Positions 15,688 through 23,314 of a DNA stretch of 23,371 bases are shown here, piece after piece. Both the position numbers and the translations under genes were made by a program. The stretch covers positions 1-23,371 of the forward strand of contig CAJUJI010000025.1 in the NCBI GenBank assembly GCA_910586875.1, given 5' to 3'. Each line of letters starts with the position of its first letter. Within the stretch, counting starts at the first letter, position 1. The stretch is from an uncultured Anaerotruncus sp. (GTDB lineage: Bacteria > Bacillota > Clostridia > Oscillospirales > Ruminococcaceae). Under the pieces are notes generated by a model. It had not been told where the DNA came from and ran no database searches. It was given only the letters and a program-made list of their open reading frames with translations.

Positions 15688-16940
15688 AATCGTGCTCCTT
15701 CAAAAGCTCTTGTAATAACATCGGATACATTCTTCCAAACGATTCCCTTTTCATCCAGCTGCGCAATGAGTAATTGCACCATCTCAAATGTGTGTTGGGT
15801 CAGTGTCTGCACCGGATGAAAAATATCATAGGAAAGCAGTACAATAGCAGGCCGGACTGCGTCGCATAGCTGTACAAAGCCTTCGATATCGGTTTTGTTG
15901 TCGTTCACATCCGGAAGAAAGATATATTTCAAACCGACAACCCCATTTGCAGCACGGCTATATTCCCTTAGATTTTCACAAACCTTTTCAAATACATTGC
16001 GCCCCTTGACCTGATAAAAGGTGTCTGCTGTTCCTGCGTCGACGCTGACGCACAAAGCGGCCTTTCCAGCGGATAGGCAGTTTTCCAAAGAAGGATCATA
16101 CACCGAGGCGTTGGTCATCACCAGTGTGGTGTATTTCCCGCAGAAGGACTCGTAATAGCGCTCCTTTCGGGGATGGAGTACAGGCTCACCGGGGGAATAA
16201 TCGATATGTAGATCTTCTGCAAGCAGCTGCTTTTTTTCCAGCACAGAGAGCATCTCTGCCAGATTGATCTCCGCGTCAGAAACCCCTTTAGAATGCTTCG
16301 CCGCAGCGTTGCAATAGATGCACGCAAAATTGCAAACGCCGCCTTCGGAATAGTTTACAAGGTGGATTTGCCTGTTTGCAGCATACCAATCCTCCTTCAC
16401 ACAGCAGCAACCGGTGCAGGAGCAGGGAATTTCGTTTTCCAGACAGCTTGAAATGTTATCCCGTAGCGCACTCCATTCTTCAACCGCTCTCTCATAATCA
16501 TCGTGAAACATAACCCGTGGGGAACGCTTTTTGCCGAAGTCCGAGGAGCAAAAACAGACGTGCTTGCCAACGCATTGCAGTGCATTTTCGATAAACATAC
16601 AGCCCTTGCGCCAAACAACAGGCTCATAATTGAGAATCCGTTCTTTGGGGAATTGCAGCTGATTTATAAGGGTGCCGGTAATCTGGTATTTGTAGTTGCT
16701 TCCCACAATATAAACAGAAAGGTCTGGCTTGCTTGCGAGCGCCTGCTTGAATGTAACAATGGGAATCCCCATAAACAGCTTGCCTTGTTTGTGCGGATCG
16801 CTGTCAATCATATAGTGGGGCGCGAGCTTGAAGCGGTTCCAAAGCTCGTTCACAAGGAGAATAGCATCATTGCTTGCACCCCACAGGGCGACCGGCTTGC
16901 CCGCCTGTAAAAGTGCTGCTATCTGTTCGCAACTGCTCAT
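15684..16940 (-). CDS. long radical SAM protein with N-terminal Rossmann-like domain (copy 3)
   Basis: 418 residues. The Rossmann-like domain opens with PVALWGASNDAILL (16-29) and ends in RILNYEPV (101-108). Cysteines at C114, C131 (with extra C123 and C129) and C175-x2-C178 align with the four extra cysteines of the other two long copies; this copy has additional cysteines in PCSCTGCCC (172-180). The radical SAM motif is C203-x3-C207-x2-C210 (VCNFACIYC), followed by PGE (250-252), SVDAGTADTF and LKYIFLPDVNDN. Its ATG overlaps the stop of the glycosyltransferase gene upstream (ATGA), with AAAGGA about ten bases before. It is the copy physically coupled to a glycosyltransferase, which supports a shared substrate. 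Confidence 0.87.
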   Translation of the reverse strand: MSSCEQIAALLQAGKPVALWGASNDAILLVNELWNRFKLAPHYMIDSDPHKQGKLFMGIPIVTFKQALASKPDLSVYIVGSNYKYQITGTLINQLQFPKERILNYEPVVWRKGCMFIENALQCVGKHVCFCSSDFGKKRSPRVMFHDDYERAVEEWSALRDNISSCLENEIPCSCTGCCCVKEDWYAANRQIHLVNYSEGGVCNFACIYCNAAAKHSKGVSDAEINLAEMLSVLEKKQLLAEDLHIDYSPGEPVLHPRKERYYESFCGKYTTLVMTNASVYDPSLENCLSAGKAALCVSVDAGTADTFYQVKGRNVFEKVCENLREYSRAANGVVGLKYIFLPDVNDNKTDIEGFVQLCDAVRPAIVLLSYDIFHPVQTLTQHTFEMVQLLIAQLDEKGIVWKNVSDVITRAFEGARL

Positions 16941-18106
16941 GCTTCTAATTCCTTTCGTAATTGTTGGATTTCACCTTTTATGCCGCGCACAAATTCCGGG
17001 TTGTTAACCCCATATTCACTGATTGAAACCACATGGTACATCTGCTCTAAAATCGCATCGCGCAGCTGTAAATTACGGTACTGCTCGGATGCTGTCTGGT
17101 AGGTAAAAACCTCTCGAAAAACATCGCTGTGAAGCAGGTTCAAAAGCTCCTTATAAAATTTATGTCCATAGGTGCACACATGCGCCAGATAAAGCTGCAC
17201 CAAATTCTCATGAATCCATCCGATATAAATAGCATATAAATACTCCCTGTTTTCAGGGGAGAGCGGTCCGTAATGCGCTAAAAATTCTTTGCAGGACGCA
17301 AACGACATATTTACGTCCGACCATGCAATTTGATAAGAGATCGCTCTAAAATAGGGGGTGCCGTCTAACCAGTGGAAGACCTGTTCCTCAAGCGGATTGG
17401 AGCCTGTGCTCTGTTCTGCAATCCCTTTGATCGACTGGGAGAGGGTCCCCTGGTTCAGATAGGCCCGATAGAGCGGCTTTGAAAAAATCCCCACCCGTTT
17501 GGAGTTTTGGAATAGCTGGAGCACCAGCTGGGAGTCATAATGATACCCGGAGTGCACCGCCATATGCTCCTCTTCCATGACAGAAAATTTGTATAGCTTT
17601 CCCCACATTTCATTGGTGAACGGGCGGTACAACGGGAAAAATTCTGCAAATCCAGCGCCCTCTAAAATAAGGTCTTTTTCTAACGCCCGAGTTCTTGTAA
17701 TAACAGAATTTCCCTGAGAATCAAGAACGGCAAATTCTGTTCCGCAAGCGGCAATATCAAGCGCATTCGCCCGCATAAAGTGGAGCAGGCTTTCAAAGCA
17801 ATCGGGATGTACCGTATCGTCCGCGTCGATATCTATAAAATAGCAGTCTGGGAAATTCTTTTTTAAGAGCAGCCAAAGCTTGAGGTATGCTGCAATATTG
17901 TTGCGCTCCAGCCGGAATGGAATAATGCGGGGATCTTTCATAGCAGCCTGCATAATGATATGACCGGTGGCATCTGCCGAGCAGTTGTCAACGATTAACC
18001 AGCGCCATGCGGTATAGGTTTGGCTTCGCACGCTATCAATGGTGCGCTGCAAGGTGTTGGCGGCATTGTAAGCTTGTGTATAGATGACAATTTCATTTGG
18101 TTGCAT
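16937..18106 (-). CDS. family-2 glycosyltransferase (copy 1)
   Basis: A 389-residue GT2 enzyme that transfers a sugar from a nucleotide-sugar donor at the cytoplasmic side. It shows the GT-A fold start (IVIYTQAYNAANTLQRTIDS), the LIVDNCSADAT strand, and the metal-binding DADD (94-97). A long C-terminal region after about residue 200 has no motif I recognise. ATG 18106 is chosen because GGGGGAG sits seven bases upstream, giving a 25-base gap from the reductase gene; a longer ORF would overlap that gene. No membrane-spanning segments stand out, so it is not a processive synthase. The donor and acceptor are unknown. Confidence 0.88.
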   Translation of the reverse strand: MQPNEIVIYTQAYNAANTLQRTIDSVRSQTYTAWRWLIVDNCSADATGHIIMQAAMKDPRIIPFRLERNNIAAYLKLWLLLKKNFPDCYFIDIDADDTVHPDCFESLLHFMRANALDIAACGTEFAVLDSQGNSVITRTRALEKDLILEGAGFAEFFPLYRPFTNEMWGKLYKFSVMEEEHMAVHSGYHYDSQLVLQLFQNSKRVGIFSKPLYRAYLNQGTLSQSIKGIAEQSTGSNPLEEQVFHWLDGTPYFRAISYQIAWSDVNMSFASCKEFLAHYGPLSPENREYLYAIYIGWIHENLVQLYLAHVCTYGHKFYKELLNLLHSDVFREVFTYQTASEQYRNLQLRDAILEQMYHVVSISEYGVNNPEFVRGIKGEIQQLRKELEA

Positions 18107-18131
18107 AAAAGGTCTCCCCCTGTCAAAAAAT

Positions 18132-19628
18132 TTAATATAGCCAAGGGACGTCATGCTCGGTGTGCAGCTTCAAAATATCAAACGTGAAACCATCGTATTT
18201 CTCAAGCGCTTGTGCAATTTCCTTCTGGTAGGTATAACTGATAACAAGCACACAATCGGGTTTTACCATTGCCAAATCGTCTGGAGAATAAATTTGACAT
18301 CCATCGATCACCTGCCCATATAACGCCGGTGATGAGTTAAAATATACCAACTCAAACGGCGGCTCTCCGAAGAAGTCCCGATAGCTTTTGACGACAAAGG
18401 TTGCGTAGGCTGTGCCGCCTGGCCAAATGGCGACCTTTTGATAGCGCTTTGCATGGAGCAGCCGGTCTAACCGGTTTCGCCTTGCTTCTAACGAGTAGCT
18501 GGAACGCTGCATCCGCTTGTAAATGTCAGCGAGATGTTCGGTAATCTTTAATTTTTGGGTGCACCTTCCTTCACATGCGCCGCACCGGATGCAAGGATTT
18601 TCGCTGGTTTCCGGAAGATACGAATACTCAAAGTTTAAGCGCTTGAATACCTGGATGTTTTTCAGCGTGTCGGGATCGGTGCACCGGTATGCTGCGGGCG
18701 GTTCAAACAGCAAGGCGTTTCGGCTCTGCATCAGGGTTGGAATGGGGATCCCTTGCGGACATGGTTCGCAGTACCGGCATCCGGTACAGAACTCCTCCAG
18801 CTCAAAAAGGTTGGCAAAGACCCGTTTTTGCCGCTGTGCGGCGGACTCGGAGCAGGCGCTGCTAAAGGCTTCAACATCCTCCGTTAGCTCCTGTAGCGAT
18901 GCTGGTCCTGCCACGACGATTTTTACCGCAGGACAGGACTTTACAAACCGCAGGGCCGCCTGAATGATGCTGTGCTCCTGGTCGTTGCAAAGGAAGGAGA
19001 ACTGCTCCTTTTTTTGTGGAATAAAACCGCCGCCAAGGGGATTCATTACCGCTACGCCGATTTCCTCTTTTGCAGCATAGTCTAGGACCGGCTTCATCGA
19101 GGTTGCATTGAGTACCGACATAGAAAGCATCATGCCTTCAAATACATGCTCCTTTAATATTTGCATCATATCGTTTGGAGATGCGTGTACCGAAAAGGTG
19201 AGATGGTCTACAATCCCCTGTGCTTTTAGCTGCAAGGCGCCCTCATAGATACCACCAGGGCGCATGATCTCCTGAAATTCTGCGTAGCTGAAAATAGACC
19301 AGATCATCAAATCGCTTGCGTGGTCAATGCCCAAAGCGGCCAAATGCGATTCAACCGATTTTTGCGCTGCATCAGCGGTTTTTAGCCGCGAGGATAATTT
19401 GGTCGTGATCCGATAGGGCCGACTGGTGCGTTGCAGGGCCCTGCGCAATACCTCTGAGGAATGACCATTGGAATAGGGCATTGCGGTGTCGATATAATTG
19501 ACCCCCATATTGAGCGCTTGTAAAACGATCTCTGCGGATTGTTCAATTTCCTGCTCGGTTGCCAAAGAGCTCAATGGGAAACGGTTGGTTCCAAGCCCCA
19601 AAGGGAATACATGATCATAAATTGTCAA
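18132..19628 (-). CDS. aldo/keto reductase-ferredoxin fusion with C-terminal Rossmann-like domain
   Basis: 498 residues from a TTG start that overlaps the preceding stop (TTGA) and lies seven bases after GGGAGG. No near in-frame ATG exists. Residues 1-270 form an aldo/keto-reductase barrel with D47, Y52 (YIDTAMPYSNGHSSE) and K77. The position usually held by the catalytic His is W110 (DLMIW). Two 4Fe-4S clusters follow: C281, C284, C287, C290 in CTGCRYCEPCP, and C346, C349, C352, C356 in CIRCGACEGRC. Up to here it resembles COG1453-type AKR-ferredoxin proteins. Residues about 397-490 add a Rossmann-like domain (VAIWPGGTAYATF) resembling the N-terminal domain of the long radical SAM proteins in the same operon. 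It may move electrons to a radical SAM step or reduce a radical-derived ketone. Confidence 0.88.
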   Translation of the reverse strand: MTIYDHVFPLGLGTNRFPLSSLATEQEIEQSAEIVLQALNMGVNYIDTAMPYSNGHSSEVLRRALQRTSRPYRITTKLSSRLKTADAAQKSVESHLAALGIDHASDLMIWSIFSYAEFQEIMRPGGIYEGALQLKAQGIVDHLTFSVHASPNDMMQILKEHVFEGMMLSMSVLNATSMKPVLDYAAKEEIGVAVMNPLGGGFIPQKKEQFSFLCNDQEHSIIQAALRFVKSCPAVKIVVAGPASLQELTEDVEAFSSACSESAAQRQKRVFANLFELEEFCTGCRYCEPCPQGIPIPTLMQSRNALLFEPPAAYRCTDPDTLKNIQVFKRLNFEYSYLPETSENPCIRCGACEGRCTQKLKITEHLADIYKRMQRSSYSLEARRNRLDRLLHAKRYQKVAIWPGGTAYATFVVKSYRDFFGEPPFELVYFNSSPALYGQVIDGCQIYSPDDLAMVKPDCVLVISYTYQKEIAQALEKYDGFTFDILKLHTEHDVPWLY

Positions 19629-20434
19629 GTGCGTTCCTCCCGGGTCAGCTGTTTTGCCGCAGGATATCTGCGCGCGCGTGCACAAAGGCCAGAACAGCCC
19701 GCACAAACAGAATAAGGCTGTTCCTGCGTAAAATAGGACAATAATTTTAAGCGATTCACAGAGCGCTTTTCCTGTAGATTGATATACTCGGTTTCAGGCA
19801 GCATGATCCGGTTGGTGGTATGTAATGCCAAAGCTCTTACACAAGGGAAAAGCAACCCATCAAATACCTCGGCGGTGCCGCTGTGATAAAACGCGCATTC
19901 CCGAAAGCGCTGCGCAGCCGTATCCTGAAGGATTCCATCCTGTCCATACGAAACCCAGCCATCCCAATATTGATTGTCGCCATTGTAACAGTCCACGCGG
20001 TAAAGGATTCCATACTGTTCCAGCAGCCGGCAAATTTCCGCATTTTTAGGAGAAAACTTCCCGTAGTCGGCTACGATCATTTGAAACGCCATTTCATTTT
20101 TGAGGCTTTTCAGCGTTTGTAGCAATTCCTCGCTAGGTAAAATCGTGCCGTTTGTCAAAATCCGCAGCTCATGAAAGATTGCGCGATAGGGATAGATGGC
20201 TTTGATCAGCTCTGTCAGCTCCGGATGTAGTAAAGGTTCTCCGCCCAATAAATCCAGGTGCTTTATAGGGATCTCAGCCGCAGTGTATAGTGCAAGGATC
20301 TCCTGCACCTGTTCGAGCACCTCTGACATGGGGATATGCTTGCCGGCGGTGTGATAAGGGACGCCGACAGAGCAGTACTCACAATTTAATGTGCATTTTG
20401 AAGTAATTAAAACAGAAATATTCGTATCAAGCAT
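19625..20434 (-). CDS. short radical SAM protein with twitch-like C-terminus (copy 2)
   Basis: 269 residues. The radical SAM motif is C14-x3-C18-x2-C21 (KCTLNCEYC), with GGEP (64-67), DYG (123-125) and DGW (158-160). The C-terminal set C180, C198 (17 residues between) and C244-x2-C247 fits one auxiliary 4Fe-4S cluster. ATG 20434 overlaps the previous stop by eight bases and has AGGAG ten bases upstream. A longer ORF exists only inside the previous gene and is rejected. Its stop overlaps the TTG start of the reductase fusion, so the two are coupled in translation and may work on consecutive steps. Paralog of the next gene upstream, with the same length and the same cysteine positions. Confidence 0.87.
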   Translation of the reverse strand: MLDTNISVLITSKCTLNCEYCSVGVPYHTAGKHIPMSEVLEQVQEILALYTAAEIPIKHLDLLGGEPLLHPELTELIKAIYPYRAIFHELRILTNGTILPSEELLQTLKSLKNEMAFQMIVADYGKFSPKNAEICRLLEQYGILYRVDCYNGDNQYWDGWVSYGQDGILQDTAAQRFRECAFYHSGTAEVFDGLLFPCVRALALHTTNRIMLPETEYINLQEKRSVNRLKLLSYFTQEQPYSVCAGCSGLCARARRYPAAKQLTREERT

Positions 20435-21236
20435 GTGCCGTTTTCTCCTGTTCTGCTGCACCATACCGCTGTGCAGAATCCCCGCTTTTCCAGGTGCAAT
20501 AATGGCAGGATTTACGCGGATACGCATAAAATGCTTCGATAATCGCTTGCTTTTGCGCGAGTGAGCTGCCGTCATGCAGATCCACATAGTCCCGATGGTT
20601 TGGAACACAGACGCCTAGCTCGGACAGGAACAGGGAGTTACTGCACCGGTGCAGCTTGCCCTTGAAAATGTGCATATTTTCAAGACGCACCTGTGCGCAC
20701 AATGCCGCCTGCTTTGTCACATAGTCGTCTGGTTCCAGCAAATCCTGGCAGGCGGTGTTGTCAATCCATCCGCCAAAATGCTGCGTTGCAACATCGCCAT
20801 AATATTTTTTCAAAACGAACTCAATGTTGTTTTGCTGTAATCGTTCCACAAACTGTGCGCAGACCTTTGAGAGTGGGCCATAGTCGCTGATCATGACCTT
20901 TAGCTTGCTGCCATAGGAGAGAAGACTCTCCCATTCTTTTTCTGTCGGTAAAATCGTTGCATTCGTTTCGATAATCAACCGGTCAAACTGGGTTGTATAT
21001 TTTTTACAATAATCGAATACCTCGTCCAAATGCTTGTGTGTAAAAATTTCTCCACCCACAAATTGCAGCCATTCGATTTTGTCAAATAATGCAAAGAGTC
21101 CATCAATATCCGCCTGCATTTGTGCAACGGTCGCGCAAGGCGGATTTTGAAATGCCGGCATATGATTCGAACACATTTTGCAGCGCAGGGTACACACAAA
21201 TGTTGGAACAATCGACATCCGCTTTGTTTGAAGCAT
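20427..21236 (-). CDS. short radical SAM protein with twitch-like C-terminus (copy 3)
   Basis: 269 residues. The radical SAM motif is C15-x3-C19-x2-C22 (VCTLRCKMC). The usual GGEP is GGEI here (61-64). DYG is at 118-120 and GGW at 155-157. C180, C198 and C244-x2-C247 fit one auxiliary cluster and fall at the same numbers as in copy 2. ATG 21236 has AGGAG eight bases upstream and lies 17 bases after the glycosyltransferase stop; a longer ORF overlapping that gene is rejected. The six-radical-SAM operon suggests a multi-step modification of one scaffold, but the reaction of this protein is not known. Confidence 0.87.
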   Translation of the reverse strand: MLQTKRMSIVPTFVCTLRCKMCSNHMPAFQNPPCATVAQMQADIDGLFALFDKIEWLQFVGGEIFTHKHLDEVFDYCKKYTTQFDRLIIETNATILPTEKEWESLLSYGSKLKVMISDYGPLSKVCAQFVERLQQNNIEFVLKKYYGDVATQHFGGWIDNTACQDLLEPDDYVTKQAALCAQVRLENMHIFKGKLHRCSNSLFLSELGVCVPNHRDYVDLHDGSSLAQKQAIIEAFYAYPRKSCHYCTWKSGDSAQRYGAAEQEKTAHA

Positions 21237-21253
21237 CTGTTCTTCTCCTTTTC

Positions 21254-22207
21254 TTATTTGCTCTCTGCCATTGCTGGCATAAGGTAACGTTTCATCCAAG
21301 CTTTTTCATTTTCTAAAATCCAAGGACAGTGATAAAGGGTGTGATAATTTGCATTTAACTGCGCAATTAACCCCTTCTGAATTTCATAGCAACCGGTGAG
21401 CTTTAACCGTGAGATTTTTTCCACCATCGACAGCATAAACGACCAGGTAAAATACTGCCATTTTTCCGCGCTGTCCGGAAAGCGTTCGGACAACCATCCG
21501 GCGCGCTCCTGATATACGTCTAAATATTCCTGTAAGGTTTCTGCATCCAGCAAATGATGGTTCTGTGTCCAGGCGGAATTGTTGCCGGTGTGCCGGTCAA
21601 AGTGGTATTTAGACAGACCGTGATACGCGATCTTTTTTGCGTTTGCAATGATTTTAGGCATCAAATAGATGTCGTCGTATTTTCCGGTTTCCAGAAAACG
21701 GTTCTGCCGGAATAACTCCCGCCGGAACAGCTTGGTAGGAAATGCGACGTTGTAATTTTTGCGCCACAAAAGCATTTCCACCGCTTGCTCTGCGTCCATC
21801 AGCCGCTTTTCATCGATGTTGGCCCAGGTCGCGCCGCAAATGGAAATATCGGCGTTTGCATCCTCTGCAAGCTGATGCAAAAACGCCAGAAAATCTGGCT
21901 CACAGGTGTCATCATCGTCCACAAACGCGATGTATGTTCCCCTTGCTGCGTCCAGCCCCGTGTTGCGGCCGCTGCCAATGTTGCCGCGTTCCCGATGAAT
22001 CACCTGAATCCGGCGATCCCTTTGGGCGTATTCATCCGCAATTTTTCCGCTGCGATCTCTGGAACCGTTATCTACAATAATAAATTCAAAGTTTTGGAAG
22101 GTCTGCGCCAGAATGCAGTCGATCATACGCGCCAGGAAATGCTCACGGTTGTAGGTCAGCATAATGACGCTGATTTCCGGCTGTTTTTCGCTTGCTGGAT
22201 CTTTCAA
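21254..22207 (-). CDS. family-2 glycosyltransferase (copy 2)
   Basis: A 317-residue GT2 enzyme: ISVIMLTYNREHFLARMID near the start, FIIVDNGSRDRSG (43-54), the GNIGSGRNTGLDAARG donor-site segment, and acidic DDDD (97-100) for metal binding. The start is TTG 22207, eight bases after GGAGG, with no suitable ATG nearby. It follows the neighbouring glycosyltransferase gene by 21 bases. The two enzymes are clearly different in sequence and probably add different sugars or act on different acceptors. No transmembrane segment is evident; it probably works in the cytoplasm. Confidence 0.9.
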   Translation of the reverse strand: MKDPASEKQPEISVIMLTYNREHFLARMIDCILAQTFQNFEFIIVDNGSRDRSGKIADEYAQRDRRIQVIHRERGNIGSGRNTGLDAARGTYIAFVDDDDTCEPDFLAFLHQLAEDANADISICGATWANIDEKRLMDAEQAVEMLLWRKNYNVAFPTKLFRRELFRQNRFLETGKYDDIYLMPKIIANAKKIAYHGLSKYHFDRHTGNNSAWTQNHHLLDAETLQEYLDVYQERAGWLSERFPDSAEKWQYFTWSFMLSMVEKISRLKLTGCYEIQKGLIAQLNANYHTLYHCPWILENEKAWMKRYLMPAMAESK

Positions 22208-22228
22208 AATAGGCTCCTCCTTCGTATT

Positions 22229-23287
22229 TTATGATTTTGAAAGCTGGGGATATTGTTCGGCAGAAATAGGAAGCCCGCTTGTTATCATCTGCGCAAGCTG
22301 TTGGCTTAGCATAAGGCGCATACCCTTAGAATGCTCGTCGATCTGTGCAAACAGTGGCGCATTTATTGCCGCTTGAAAATAAGCGATTTTGTCCTGCTCG
22401 GTCATCGCAGTATTTTTGAGCACCATATCCAATAAATCGTGAATATGATATTCATATACCAAATATAAAAAGTCAACGGTTTTCTGTGTCAGACAGCAAT
22501 ATGCTTTTGCGGTAAGACACGCCCTTAAAAAGAGCTGTTCCCCATCTTTTATTCGCCTCATTGGAACGAGAGCTTTTGTTGTTTTGTAGTAGGAAGAATT
22601 GCGGATGTAATAGGTATGTAAACTTTGAGGCACACATACAAGCCGGTTTATTTTACAAAGAAGCTGTAATACAACATGGGTATCTCCGCCATTGTTCATT
22701 TTTAGCCTATGCACCCGATTAAAGGCCCCTAAATAAGCGCGGAATAAACAGGAATGATACAGCTTGCCCCAGAGGGTTCTGAAAGAGCCGTATAGCTGAT
22801 AAAATTGATCCGAGGTTAAGCTTTTTTTCTCCAAAAATAAATCAGGCGGAAGGACCTGTTTTAAAACAGCTTTGCTCGTTTCATTCACCATTGTGGTCCC
22901 GCAAATAACAAGTTCTGCTTGACATTTTTGTGCTTTGCGATACATTACCTCTAAAAATTCAGGAGCATAGGTATCATCTGAATCCAAAAATGCAAAATAT
23001 TCCGCTGAACCATTCAGGATATACTGCTCAAAGAGTTCGTGCCATCTGCCCAGCTCCTGTTTTGTAGGAGCGCGGTTGATCTCATTTCGGCAACAAAGGA
23101 TGCGGGAATCTTTTTGAGCATATTCCTGTATAATGGCAGCGGTTGTCCCATCATTGCTTCCGTTGTCACGGATAAGTAGCACCCATTCCGGCACCGTCTG
23201 GTTGAGGATGCTCTCAATTGCCTGCCGCAAAAAAACCTCTGGTGTATTGTAAGCTAACATGATGAAACAGGCTTTGATTGGCTTCAT
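22229..23287 (-). CDS. family-2 glycosyltransferase (copy 3)
   Basis: A 352-residue GT2 enzyme with FIMLAYNTPEVFLRQAIES at the start, LLIRDNGSNDGTTAA (37-51) and the metal site DSDD (102-105). ATG 23287 begins the protein as GT2 enzymes usually do. An in-frame ATG at 23314 would add nine residues and would abut a TGA at 23315-23317. The Shine-Dalgarno evidence is not decisive: AAGGG is only two bases from ATG 23287 and AAAGGGGG is thirteen. The long C-terminal half resembles that of copy 1 in general layout. This stretch looks more A/T-rich than the radical SAM genes, possibly reflecting separate ancestry. Substrates unknown. Confidence 0.87.
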   Translation of the reverse strand: MKPIKACFIMLAYNTPEVFLRQAIESILNQTVPEWVLLIRDNGSNDGTTAAIIQEYAQKDSRILCCRNEINRAPTKQELGRWHELFEQYILNGSAEYFAFLDSDDTYAPEFLEVMYRKAQKCQAELVICGTTMVNETSKAVLKQVLPPDLFLEKKSLTSDQFYQLYGSFRTLWGKLYHSCLFRAYLGAFNRVHRLKMNNGGDTHVVLQLLCKINRLVCVPQSLHTYYIRNSSYYKTTKALVPMRRIKDGEQLFLRACLTAKAYCCLTQKTVDFLYLVYEYHIHDLLDMVLKNTAMTEQDKIAYFQAAINAPLFAQIDEHSKGMRLMLSQQLAQMITSGLPISAEQYPQLSKS

Positions 23288-23314
23288 ATCCCTTATAAGG
23301 CCCCCTTTAATCAT

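Noticed and set aside
20435..20608. N-terminal extension of the short radical SAM protein (copy 2) that would overlap the previous gene by about 180 bases
   Set aside because: The overlapping residues show no motif, and a good ribosome binding site precedes ATG 20434, which puts the CxxxCxxC motif at the usual position.
12220..21236. A RiPP pathway with radical SAM maturases and a hidden precursor peptide
   Set aside because: All gaps between genes are at most about 40 bases and no small ORF with its own ribosome binding site was found. The glycosyltransferases and Rossmann-like domains point to a sugar substrate instead. A precursor outside the window cannot be excluded.
23291..23307. Palindrome CCTTATAAGG with an upstream AAGG that could pair alternatively, next to the start of a glycosyltransferase gene
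   Set aside because: It could mask the ribosome binding site, but the stems are only four or five bases and A/T-rich in part; not enough for a regulatory call.
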